Origin: Pacificimonas flava
GTDB taxonomy: Bacteria; Pseudomonadota; Alphaproteobacteria; Sphingomonadales; Sphingomonadaceae
Assembly (NCBI RefSeq): GCF_000342165.1
Contig: NZ_AMRV01000002.1
Coordinates: forward strand, 434,001 to 498,000
Reading direction: 5' to 3'
DNA length: 64,000 bases
In this document: positions 53,336-61,262 of the stretch, one piece after another
Numbering within the stretch: the first letter of the stretch is position 1
Layout of the letters: every line of letters starts with the position of its first letter
Notes under the pieces: model-generated
What the model was told of the DNA's origin: nothing
Database searches by the model: none
What the model saw: the letters and a program-made list of their open reading frames with translations, nothing else
Program-made: the position numbers and the translations under genes

Positions 53336-53842
53336 ATGGCCACGCGTTCCCCGGGAATCGAATCGGAAGATGCCTCGTCAAGCGCTCCGCTGATCGCTGC
53401 CGACGTCGCGCGCGGCGTCGGCAGGCTGTTCTGGCACCGCCGGTTCGTCTGTCTGACAGAGGTGTGTCTGCCCGGCGGGCGCCGCGTCGACGTCATGGCG
53501 CTGGGCCCCGACGGCACCCTTTGCGTCGTGGAGATCAAGGTTTCCGTCGCCGATCTGCGCGGTGATCGCAAATGGCCGGATTATCTGGAATGGTGCGATC
53601 AGTTCTACTGGGGCATTCCTGCTGGCTTTAATGCGGATCTCTTGTCGGAGGAGTGCTTTTCCCCCGGGCATTGTGGCCTGATCGTCGCCGACCGATTCGG
53701 GGCGGAAATGCTGCGACCCGCCGCCACCGACAAGCTGAACGCCGCGCGCCGCAAGCGTGCGGTGGCGTTGTTCGCGCGCGTGGCGGCCGCCCGCGTGATG
53801 CGGGCGGGGGACGAGTTTCTGGAAGGATCCTCGGAACTGTAG
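53336..53842 (+). CDS. mmcB: MmcB family DNA repair protein
   Basis: 168 residues from ATG 53336. Core RRVDVMALGPDGTLCVVEIK is a PD-(D/E)xK nuclease signature (D...EIK), followed by SVADLRGDRKWPDYLEWCDQFYW, HCGLIVADRFGAEMLRP and TDKLNAARRKRAVALFARVAAAR (in parts), matching the MmcB family; mmcB was described in Caulobacter as an SOS-regulated mitomycin C resistance gene. The perfect LexA box right upstream supports SOS control here. It converges on regA with 26 bp between. The short leader suggests a very short or leaderless transcript. Confidence 0.92.
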   Translation: MATRSPGIESEDASSSAPLIAADVARGVGRLFWHRRFVCLTEVCLPGGRRVDVMALGPDGTLCVVEIKVSVADLRGDRKWPDYLEWCDQFYWGIPAGFNADLLSEECFSPGHCGLIVADRFGAEMLRPAATDKLNAARRKRAVALFARVAAARVMRAGDEFLEGSSEL

Positions 53843-53868
53843 GGCAGGCACCTGCGCCGCCCCATTCT

Positions 53869-54456
53869 TCAGCGCGGGCTGCGTTTCGCCAGAATGCGCT
53901 GCAGCGTGCGCCTGTGCATTTTTAGCCGGCGCGCCGTTTCCGATACGTTGCGGTCGCACAGTTCATAGACACGCTGAATATGCTCCCAGCGGACCCGGTC
54001 CGCGGACATGGGATCTTCGGGCGGTTCCGGCTGCGCCCCGCCCTCCGCGCTCAACGCCTTTATGATATCATCGGGATCTGCGGGCTTGGCGAGATAATCG
54101 ACGGCGCCGGCCTTGATGGCGGCGACCGCGGTGGTCAGGTTCCCGTACCCCGTCAGCATGACGATGCGAATGTCCGGCCGTTGGTCGCGCAGTTCGGCGA
54201 CGAGTTCCAGCCCGGTGCCGTCTTCCAGCTTCATGTCGAGAACCGCATGGGTCGGCCGGACGCGCCCCGCGCGCTCGCGCGCTTCTGCAAGGGAGGAGGC
54301 GGCAACGACATCATAGCCGCGCCGCGCGAGCGTCAGTTCCAGTCGCTGGCGAAAGCTCTGATCGTCATCGACCAGCAGCAGCGTGCCCAGGCTCTTCTCG
54401 CCCGATGCGGGAGTAGCCTCCCTGAATTCGCTCGTCGTCTCTTCGGCCATGATCAT
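53869..54456 (-). CDS. regA: RegA/PrrA/ActR family redox response regulator
   Basis: 195 residues. Receiver domain: acidic LLVDDD near 28-32, phospho-acceptor Asp74 in AVLDMKLEDG, Thr in VMLTGYG, Lys in LAKPAD. C-terminal Fis-like HTH RNVSETARRLKMHRRTLQRILAKR is the near-invariant RegA DNA-binding segment (quoted in parts). Activates redox-dependent genes, such as oxidases, when phosphorylated by RegB. The ATG at 54456 overlaps the regB stop (ATGA); a second ATG at 54450 is possible. Confidence 0.95.
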   Translation of the reverse strand: MIMAEETTSEFREATPASGEKSLGTLLLVDDDQSFRQRLELTLARRGYDVVAASSLAEARERAGRVRPTHAVLDMKLEDGTGLELVAELRDQRPDIRIVMLTGYGNLTTAVAAIKAGAVDYLAKPADPDDIIKALSAEGGAQPEPPEDPMSADRVRWEHIQRVYELCDRNVSETARRLKMHRRTLQRILAKRSPR

Positions 54457-55739
54457 CCGCCCTCCTCTTCCTTGTCCGCGGGGCCATCCCTTTGCGGCCA
54501 ACTGATCTCAACGCGGGCGCCTTGGCTCCCGTTGCGGAAGCGCACGCGCGCCCCGGTCCGCTCCAGAAGGGTCGTGGCGATAAAGACGCCAAGTCCGGTG
54601 CCGCCGGCGCGCGATCGAGATGGGCCGAGATAGGGCTCGCCCAAATGGGGCAAAAGGTCGCTTGGGAAGCCGGGTCCGTCATCCTCGATGTGGATGGCGA
54701 GGCGGTCGGTGTCGGAGGTGACGGCAAGCACCACTTCGCTGCTGGCGTATCGCACCGCATTGTCCGCAAGATTGAGGATACCGTGTTTCAGTTCCGGCGT
54801 GCGCATGACCTGCGGCGGCCGCTCGGCGGGCGCGGCCACATGGACGGGCACCCGCGCGCCCTCGAAGCTCTGCGCGATCTCGTGCAGCAGCGTGTCGGCG
54901 CGCACGGCCGGGAACGGTGCGTCCGCCTCCGATCGTCGCGCAATGCCCCGCAGGATGGCGCGGCACCGCTCCGCCTCCCGCGCCAGCAATTCGACATCGC
55001 CGCCGAAATCCTCGTCGTTCGCAAGCTCGGACTTCAGGTCCTTCGCGATCAGCGTGATGGTGCCGAGGGGGCCGCCCAGTTCGTGCGCGGCCGCGGCGGC
55101 CAGCGCGCCGAGCGCCGACATTTTGGTCTCCCGCTCCAGCACGGCTTGCGTCGTCACCAGCGCCTGCTGCCAGCGCCGCGCCTCAAGCGAAACCTGCAGC
55201 ACATAGGCAGCGATGAAGCAGATGGAAAAGGCCAGCGCTGCAAAGGTCGCCACCTCGTAGAGGACGGGCATGGAGGGCGGCGTCCCCTTCCACGGCAGCG
55301 GTTCCGCCCATAGCCATTCGGCAATCAGGATCGCCACCGCTATCGCCATCAGCGCGATCGTCGCCCGCTTGCTGAGCAGCGTGGCGGAAACCGTGACCGG
55401 CACGATCATCAGCACGACGAAGGGATTGTTGATGCCGCCCGTCAGGGACAGGAGCACGCCGAGCTGAACGAGATCGAAGGCGAGATGAAGAAGCGCCTCC
55501 GCCCCCACCAGCCGGGCGGCGCGGGGATAAAGATAGAGGAGGCCAAGATTGAGGATGACGGAGGCAAGAAGCGCGCAGCCAATGCCGAAATAGGGAAATG
55601 GGAAGCCCAGTCCCAGGCCGATGATGATGAACGTCAGCGATTGTCCTGCGATCGCCATCCAGCGAATGAGAACCAGCGTTCGCACCCGGACGCCCGGCTG
55701 GCCGAGAGCGGCAGGAAGAGGGGGGCTCGCGCTTTGCAT
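54453..55739 (-). CDS. regB: RegB/PrrB/ActS family redox-sensing histidine kinase
   Basis: 428 residues. Six TM helices (residues ~22-185), the quinone-binding heptad GGINNPF at 101-107, the H-box with His219 in AAAHELGGPLGTI, a Cys at 259 in ERCRAILRG equivalent in position to the redox Cys of Rhodobacter RegB, then N-box NLADNAVRYAS and G-boxes EDDGPGFP and GGTGLGVFIA. Senses ubiquinone/redox state and phosphorylates RegA. regB-regA are coupled; senC-like SCO lies 1.4 kb away, a known neighbour of reg genes. Confidence 0.94.
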   Translation of the reverse strand: MQSASPPLPAALGQPGVRVRTLVLIRWMAIAGQSLTFIIIGLGLGFPFPYFGIGCALLASVILNLGLLYLYPRAARLVGAEALLHLAFDLVQLGVLLSLTGGINNPFVVLMIVPVTVSATLLSKRATIALMAIAVAILIAEWLWAEPLPWKGTPPSMPVLYEVATFAALAFSICFIAAYVLQVSLEARRWQQALVTTQAVLERETKMSALGALAAAAAHELGGPLGTITLIAKDLKSELANDEDFGGDVELLAREAERCRAILRGIARRSEADAPFPAVRADTLLHEIAQSFEGARVPVHVAAPAERPPQVMRTPELKHGILNLADNAVRYASSEVVLAVTSDTDRLAIHIEDDGPGFPSDLLPHLGEPYLGPSRSRAGGTGLGVFIATTLLERTGARVRFRNGSQGARVEISWPQRDGPADKEEEGG

Positions 55740-55776
55740 CCGCCTTCCTCTATAGCGCAGCCAAGGGAGGGGCACG

Positions 55777-56418
55777 ATGGACGAAACCGCGCAGGTTACG
55801 CGCTGGCATCTGGTTCGGCACGCGCCGGTCGTCGGGGCGGGCAAGGGCGCGCTTGGCCTTCTTTACAAGACGCATGACGATCCGGCGGACACGGCCGACG
55901 CGCCCGCCTTTCGCTTTCTGTCCGGCTGGCTGCCGGCTGGCGCCGTGCTGATCAGCAGCGGCCTTCGCCGTACCGATGCGACTGCCGATGCCCTGCTCGC
56001 GGCCGGTTACGAAGCAGGTGAACGGCGCAGCGACGCGCGATTTCAGGAGCAGTTCTACGGCGACTGGCATGGTGCCGACCGGCAGGTGATCGCCGAAACG
56101 CCGGCGCGCCGCCCGCACAATTTCTGGTTTCACGACGCCGCGACGCAGCCGCCGGGCGGCGAGAGCTTCTTGGACCTGTGCAGGCGGGTCGCTGCGGGGC
56201 TGGAGGCGCTGAGCGCGGACCTGACCGGGCGCGACGTCGTGCTGGTGGGCCATGGCGGCACGTTCCGCGCCGCCATGGCGCACGCCCTTGGCATACCGCC
56301 GGACCGGGCGCTGACGATCAGCTTCGACAATCTGTCCGTGACGCGGATCGACCATCGACCCGGCGCCCATGCCGGGGGTGCCTGGCGTACGGTCTACGTG
56401 AACCGGCGTCCGGGCTGA
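55777..56418 (+). CDS. Histidine phosphatase family protein
   Basis: 213 residues. Catalytic RHA in WHLVRHAPVVG (variant RHG motif, His nucleophile at ~15), a second-strand ISSGLRRTDATADAL, an acidic FQEQFYGDWHG (E proton donor region) and the final VLVGHGGTFRAAMAHALG with the second catalytic His. Phosphoglycerate mutase/alpha-ribazole-phosphatase-like fold; possible CobC-type role but no cob genes nearby. Divergent from regB by 37 bp. Confidence 0.87.
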   Translation: MDETAQVTRWHLVRHAPVVGAGKGALGLLYKTHDDPADTADAPAFRFLSGWLPAGAVLISSGLRRTDATADALLAAGYEAGERRSDARFQEQFYGDWHGADRQVIAETPARRPHNFWFHDAATQPPGGESFLDLCRRVAAGLEALSADLTGRDVVLVGHGGTFRAAMAHALGIPPDRALTISFDNLSVTRIDHRPGAHAGGAWRTVYVNRRPG

Positions 56419-56436
56419 CGCCGGGGACCGCGAGCC

Positions 56437-57033
56437 TTACAGGCTGGGGCCAACCACCTCTTCCTGTTCGACAGCGCCCTGCTCAATCAGCTCTTGAACG
56501 CGTCGAGCGCGCGGATCACGCTCGGCATATTCGCGGGCGGACAAGCCGGCGATGGAATCGCGCTGGTCGGGGTCCGCCCCGGCCTTCAGCAGGATGCGAA
56601 TGCTGTCGAGGTCGCGGCGCTGCACGGCCTTGATCAGCGCCGTCTCGCCGCTGTCATTGGCGGCGTTCACATTGGCGCCGTAGTGCAGCAGCAGCCGCAC
56701 GCCGTCGAGAAATCGCAGGCCGGCCGCCGTGATCAGGGCCGTATTGCCATTGGCGTCGCGCGCATTGATGTCGGCGCCATGCTGCTGCAACAGGTTGATC
56801 CAGGGGGCATCGCGACGCTCCGTGACGATATGTAGCGGGGTCTTGCGCGTATCCGGATCGTGGGCGTTTACGAGTGTCGAGCCGGGCCTTGTCAGAAATT
56901 CCAGGGCGGCGGCACCGTCGGCGCTTTTCACCGCCTTCAAAAACTCGTACCTGTCGCTCATCTGAGCAGCGGCCGGCATCGCCAGACCGAGGCCGATCAG
57001 AAGGGCGGCCAATGTCGCCGTCAGGCGCTTCAT
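56437..57033 (-). CDS. Secreted ankyrin-repeat protein
   Basis: 198 residues from ATG 57033. Signal peptide KRLTATLAALLIGLGLAMP with AAAQ cleavage site, then about four ankyrin repeats (residues ~60-180): TPLHIVTERRDAPWINLLQQHGADINARDANG, NTALITAAGLRFLDGVRLLLHYGANVN, ETALIKAVQRRDLDSIRILLKAGADPDQ (given in parts). Probably a periplasmic protein-protein interaction module. A start at 57087 would bury the signal peptide. Converges on the histidine phosphatase gene by 18 bp; divergent from the SCO gene. Confidence 0.85.
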   Translation of the reverse strand: MKRLTATLAALLIGLGLAMPAAAQMSDRYEFLKAVKSADGAAALEFLTRPGSTLVNAHDPDTRKTPLHIVTERRDAPWINLLQQHGADINARDANGNTALITAAGLRFLDGVRLLLHYGANVNAANDSGETALIKAVQRRDLDSIRILLKAGADPDQRDSIAGLSAREYAERDPRARRVQELIEQGAVEQEEVVGPSL

Positions 57034-57108
57034 GATAACTATCCCCATCGCTCTTTTCGGTTCGGGCCGTAGCATAGGCCCGGTCACCTATTCTATAGGG
57101 TGCTGCCC

Positions 57109-57777
57109 ATGAACATCGCACAACCACGCTTCGTCCCGCCGTCGGCTGCCGCCGCACACGATCCATCCCGCATGTTGAAGGCGTTGGCGATGGGCGGGCT
57201 GATTCTGGTCGGCGCCTGTTCGCAGGCGGGCGGCGACGGCGATGCGAGCGCGGGTGCGGCGGAGCCGCCCATGGCGGGCGCCGACCTTGGGGGGCCATTC
57301 ACGCTGCAGAATGCGGACGGTGAGACGGTTACGAACCAGGATTTCGCGGGGCAGTACCGCCTCGTCTATTTCGGCTACACCTTTTGCCCGGACGTCTGCC
57401 CGGTCGATGTTCAGCGCATGGGCAAGGCCTATGCCGAACTGAAGCAAAGCGATCCCGAACTGGCCGCGCGTCTGCAGCCGATCTTCATCACCATCGATCC
57501 GGAGCGGGACACGCCGCAGGTGGCGCAGGAGTTCGCGGACAATTTCGGACCCGGGATTCTTGGCCTCAGCGGCACGCCGGAGCAGATCGAGACGGCAGCG
57601 CTGGCATACCGCGTTTATTATTCCAAGGGAGACGCGCGGGACGACGGCTTCTACCTTATGGACCACAGCGCCTATATCTATCTGATGGATGAGAATGGCG
57701 AACCGGTGAACTTCTACGATCGGGGCCAGACACCGGCGCAGATGGCGGCGGACATCCGCAAGTGGATGACGTCATGA
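57109..57777 (+). CDS. SCO1/SenC family copper chaperone
   Basis: About 222 residues from ATG 57109, or 201 if the internal ATG at 57172 is used. The latter gives a compact lipoprotein signal ending LVGAC. Thioredoxin fold with copper motif CPDVCP in FGYTFCPDVCPVDV and the distal copper His in YLMDHSAYIYL. Delivers copper to cytochrome oxidase CuA; its position near regB/regA echoes the senC-regA link of photosynthetic relatives. Stop overlaps the ycgN start (ATGA). Confidence 0.92.
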   Translation: MNIAQPRFVPPSAAAAHDPSRMLKALAMGGLILVGACSQAGGDGDASAGAAEPPMAGADLGGPFTLQNADGETVTNQDFAGQYRLVYFGYTFCPDVCPVDVQRMGKAYAELKQSDPELAARLQPIFITIDPERDTPQVAQEFADNFGPGILGLSGTPEQIETAALAYRVYYSKGDARDDGFYLMDHSAYIYLMDENGEPVNFYDRGQTPAQMAADIRKWMTS

Positions 57778-58211
57778 CCGCCGAGCCCTTCTGGCGGCGG
57801 AAGCGGCTGCACGAAATGACGCGGGCGGAGTGGGAATCGCTGTGCGACGGGTGCGGCAAATGCTGTCTGATGAAGCTGGAGGACGAGGATAGCGGCGAGA
57901 TTTCCGCGACCAATATCGCTTGCCGCCTGCTCGATACGCACAGCTGCCAGTGCACCAGCTACCGAACGCGCCGGTCCATCGTTCCCGACTGTATCCGCCT
58001 CAGCGCCGCGAATCTTTCCAGCTTCGCCTGGCTGCCCACGACCTGCGCCTACAGGCTGTTGTCGCAGGGCGAGGACCTGCCCGATTGGCATCCGCTCGTC
58101 AGCGGCGATCCCGAGACGGTGCACAGCGCCGGCATTTCCGCGCGCGGCTGGACCATCTCCGAAAACGAGGCGGGGCCGCTGGAACATCATCTGACCGACC
58201 GGGTGCTGTGA
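57774..58211 (+). CDS. YcgN family cysteine cluster protein (UPF0260)
   Basis: 145 residues. Cys pattern LCDGCGKCCLMK (CxxCxxCC) near residue 30, then CRLLDTHSCQCTSYRTR and IVPDCIRLS, and CAYRLLSQGEDLPDWHPLVSG, all conserved in UPF0260. May hold a metal or Fe-S cluster; function unknown. Coupled both sides: ATGA with the SCO gene, GTGA with the metalloprotease gene. Confidence 0.92.
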   Translation: MTAEPFWRRKRLHEMTRAEWESLCDGCGKCCLMKLEDEDSGEISATNIACRLLDTHSCQCTSYRTRRSIVPDCIRLSAANLSSFAWLPTTCAYRLLSQGEDLPDWHPLVSGDPETVHSAGISARGWTISENEAGPLEHHLTDRVL

Positions 58212-58966
58212 GGCTTCGGCGCGGCGGCGCGTCCGCCGGACGCGGCCGGGCCGAACCCTCCGGACCGGCGACGCTACGGCTTGCCGGGCGTGAGGTGCCG
58301 CTGGAGGTGCGCCGCTCCGCCCGGGCGCGAAGACTGACCCTGACGGCCGATGCCAGCCGCGGCGTGATCCGGCTGACGCTGCCGCCGCGCGCCTCCGCGC
58401 GAACGGCGGAGCGGTTCCTGACCAGCCGTATGGATTGGCTCGCCGAGCGCGCGCGCCGCTTCCCGCAGCCCTGCCCCCTGGTCGACGGCGCGCGCATTCC
58501 GTATCGCGGCAAAACGCTGCTGTGCCGTTGGCGGGCGGATGCGGCACGGGCACCCCGGCTGGCGGAGGAGACGCTGACGGTCGGCGGTCCTGCGGAGTTC
58601 ATGAACGACCGTATCGTCCGATGGCTGAAGCGGGAGGCCCGTGCGGCCCTGAGAGGCGACTGCGAGGAGATCGGTGCCCGGGGCGGGATTGAGACGGACG
58701 GTCTTCGCGTAACGGTCCGCGACACCCGCCGGCAGTGGGGCAGCTGCGCGCCCGACGGACGTCTCAGCTTTTCCTGGCGGCTGATTCTCGCGCCGGATTT
58801 CGTGCGCCGTTCGGTGGCTGCGCACGAGCTTGCGCATCTGCGGCACCGGCACCACGGTCCCACCTTCCATGCGGAGGCCGAGCGCCTGCTGGGTGCCTCG
58901 CACGCACCGGCCGATGCGTGGCTGCGCGCGAACGGCGCGCTATTGCACTGGATCGGGCGGCAATAG
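58208..58966 (+). CDS. YgjP-like zinc metallopeptidase (M48/DUF45 family)
   Basis: 252 residues from a GTG overlapping the ycgN stop (GTGA). Zinc motif HELAHLRHRHHGPTFH: HExxH plus the downstream His that is the third ligand in the DUF45/SprT-like family, preceded by RRQWGSCAPDGRLSFSWRL. Likely a cytosolic metalloprotease; substrates unknown. The last 27 bp overlap the convergent pbp1A gene. Confidence 0.88.
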   Translation: MRLRRGGASAGRGRAEPSGPATLRLAGREVPLEVRRSARARRLTLTADASRGVIRLTLPPRASARTAERFLTSRMDWLAERARRFPQPCPLVDGARIPYRGKTLLCRWRADAARAPRLAEETLTVGGPAEFMNDRIVRWLKREARAALRGDCEEIGARGGIETDGLRVTVRDTRRQWGSCAPDGRLSFSWRLILAPDFVRRSVAAHELAHLRHRHHGPTFHAEAERLLGASHAPADAWLRANGALLHWIGRQ

Positions 58967-61138
58967 GTCGGTGGGGGCATTCGGGTTGGCTGTACCGGCC
59001 CTGCCCTCCTGCGGTTGCGGTCGATCCGGCGCACCGCCCCCTCCATTCACCGGTTCGTCGAGCCAGGCGTCGGAGCGGCGGGGCCGCGTGGGAACATCGG
59101 CTGCGCCAAGCCGGCCCGAACGCTGTGCATCTGGTGACGAAGGATCGATGCCCGGTTCCGCATAGCGAGTGCCGAGGTCATCGGGACCGCCGCGACGGGA
59201 AGCATCCGGGGCCGAAGCCGCCTCTCCGTCATAGGCGTAATCCTCGCCATAATAGCCGTCCGAATCATATTCCTCGTCGTCCCATCCGTCCGCGCCGATG
59301 CCATAGACCTCCATGTCGGGTTCGGCGAACAGGTCGCCCTCCTCCCCGATATCGCTGTCGAGCGGCCGCACGGGCATGCCCTCCACCGCCGTTTTCATAT
59401 AGGCCGCGAAGGCGCGCGCCGGACTGCTGCCGCCGGTCAGGCCGGAAACCGCCTTGTTGTCGTCGCGGCCCATCCACACGCCGGTGACGAGATCTGCGGT
59501 GAAGCCGACGAAATAGCCGTCGTGATAATTGCTGGTGGTACCCGTCTTGCCGCCGGTCGGCCGGCCGGTGGCGGCAGCCTTGCCCGTCCCCTCCGTCACC
59601 ACGGATTCGAGGAGGTTCGTCATGTTCGTGGCGACCCACGGGGCCAGGACGACGCGGCCCGGCCCGGGCTCGCGCTCATATTCGGTGAAGCCGCTCGCCG
59701 TCTCGATCTTGGTGATGCCATAGGGCTCGACCAGATTGCCGCCATTCGCGACCGCACCATAGGCGGCCGTCATTTCCAGCAGCCGCACGGTGGACGTGCC
59801 GAGCACCATGGCCGGCTGCCGGCTGATGTTCGTGTCGATTCCCAGGCGCCGCGCCATCATGGCGACATTGTTGAATCCCACGCGCTCACCCAGCTGCGCC
59901 GCCACCGTGTTGTAGGAATTGGCAAAGGCCTGCCGGACCGTGACGTTTCCGCGATGCCCGCGTCCGTAATTGCGGGGGGTCCAGCCGTCGATTGTGATCG
60001 GCGCGTCCTGTACGATATCGTTCGGCGTAATGCCGTTCTCGATCGCGGTCAGGTAAACGAACAGCTTCCAGGACGATCCGGGCTGGCGCTCCGCGATCGT
60101 GGCCCGGTTGTAGTTGGAGCTGACGTAATCGCGGCCGCCCATCATCGCGCGCACCGCGCCGTCCGGCGACATGGATACCAGCGCCCCTTGCGCGCTTTCC
60201 GGCGTCTGGTTCTGCACGGCCGCCTCCGCGGCGAGTTGCATGCGCGAAACCAGCGTGGTGGTCACGATCAGCGGTTCGACACGCTCGTCGGTTAAATCAT
60301 CGACCTGCTGAAGAACCCAATCGGTAAAATATCGCACATTGTTCTGCTTCGGCTGGGGCGCGAATTCGAGCACCGCAATCTCCTGTTGCAGAGCGTCCGC
60401 ATCCCCGACGACGCCGTCGCGCGCCATGGTGTTCGCGACCACATAGGCGCGGGTGCGCGCCCGTTCGGGGTCGGAGGACGGCGCGAAGCGGGACGGCGCC
60501 TTCACCAGACCGGCAATGATCGCGGCCTCGGCGGCGCTCAGCTCGCTGGCGCTGTGCCCGTAGAAACGGCGGCTGGCCGCATCGATGCCATAGGCGCCGC
60601 CACCAAAATAAACCCGGTTCAGATAGAGTTCGAGGATCTGTTCCTTGGTGAAGCGCCGCTCCATCGCGAGCGCCAGCAGCGCCTCTTTCCCCTTGCGGAT
60701 GAAGCTGCGTTCATTGGTCAGGAACAGATTCCGGGCGAGCTGCTGCGTGATGGTCGAGGTCGCTTTGGGTCCGTCCCAATCGCGCGCCGCGACGGCGACG
60801 GCGCGTGTCAGCCCGATGGGGTCGATGCCGGGATGCGAGAAAAAGCGGCGATCCTCGACCGCGAGCATGGCGCCCACCATGACGGGCGGAATCTGGTCGT
60901 AGGTCAGCCAGCCGCCATAGGACGGCCCCTCGTTCACCAGGACGACACCGTCCGCGCTGACGACCCGAACGGCCTGTCCGTTGGGTGACTTCATCAGTGT
61001 CGCGAATCCCGGCAGGTTCGCCATGGTGACGATGACGGCGCCGATGAGGAGCGCGAGGCCAATGCCGCCGACGATGAGAGCAGCCCGCCAGGCGGCACCC
61101 CAGAGACGGCGCGGTGTCGACACGGATTTTTTCTTCAT
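58940..61138 (-). CDS. mrcA: Penicillin-binding protein 1A (bifunctional glycosyltransferase/transpeptidase)
   Basis: 732 residues from ATG 61138. One N-terminal TM (AALIVGGIGLALLIGAVIVT). GT51 domain: AVEDRRFFSHPGID (catalytic Glu), TITQQLARNLFL, RRFTKEQILELYLNRVYFG. Transpeptidase: SSWK (Ser nucleophile) in RQPGSSWKLF, SYN in ANSYNTVA, and KTGTT in GGKTGTTSNYHDGYFVG. The C-terminal ~110 residues are acidic and disordered (EYDSDGYYGEDYAYDGE, RRGGPDD, PDRPQPQEG). Polymerises and cross-links peptidoglycan in the periplasm. 3' overlap of 27 bp with the metallopeptidase gene. Confidence 0.96.
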   Translation of the reverse strand: MKKKSVSTPRRLWGAAWRAALIVGGIGLALLIGAVIVTMANLPGFATLMKSPNGQAVRVVSADGVVLVNEGPSYGGWLTYDQIPPVMVGAMLAVEDRRFFSHPGIDPIGLTRAVAVAARDWDGPKATSTITQQLARNLFLTNERSFIRKGKEALLALAMERRFTKEQILELYLNRVYFGGGAYGIDAASRRFYGHSASELSAAEAAIIAGLVKAPSRFAPSSDPERARTRAYVVANTMARDGVVGDADALQQEIAVLEFAPQPKQNNVRYFTDWVLQQVDDLTDERVEPLIVTTTLVSRMQLAAEAAVQNQTPESAQGALVSMSPDGAVRAMMGGRDYVSSNYNRATIAERQPGSSWKLFVYLTAIENGITPNDIVQDAPITIDGWTPRNYGRGHRGNVTVRQAFANSYNTVAAQLGERVGFNNVAMMARRLGIDTNISRQPAMVLGTSTVRLLEMTAAYGAVANGGNLVEPYGITKIETASGFTEYEREPGPGRVVLAPWVATNMTNLLESVVTEGTGKAAATGRPTGGKTGTTSNYHDGYFVGFTADLVTGVWMGRDDNKAVSGLTGGSSPARAFAAYMKTAVEGMPVRPLDSDIGEEGDLFAEPDMEVYGIGADGWDDEEYDSDGYYGEDYAYDGEAASAPDASRRGGPDDLGTRYAEPGIDPSSPDAQRSGRLGAADVPTRPRRSDAWLDEPVNGGGGAPDRPQPQEGRAGTANPNAPTDLLPPDPVQ

Positions 61139-61262
61139 GGACCTAAAACAGTTCGTTCGTTCGCGCGGCAGGCTCCGCAATGGCGCCGCCAGACTGGGCC
61201 CGCGCTGATGAGCGCCCGATGAAGCGCGCTGTTTGCGGACCGGAGCAAGATACGCCCGGATA

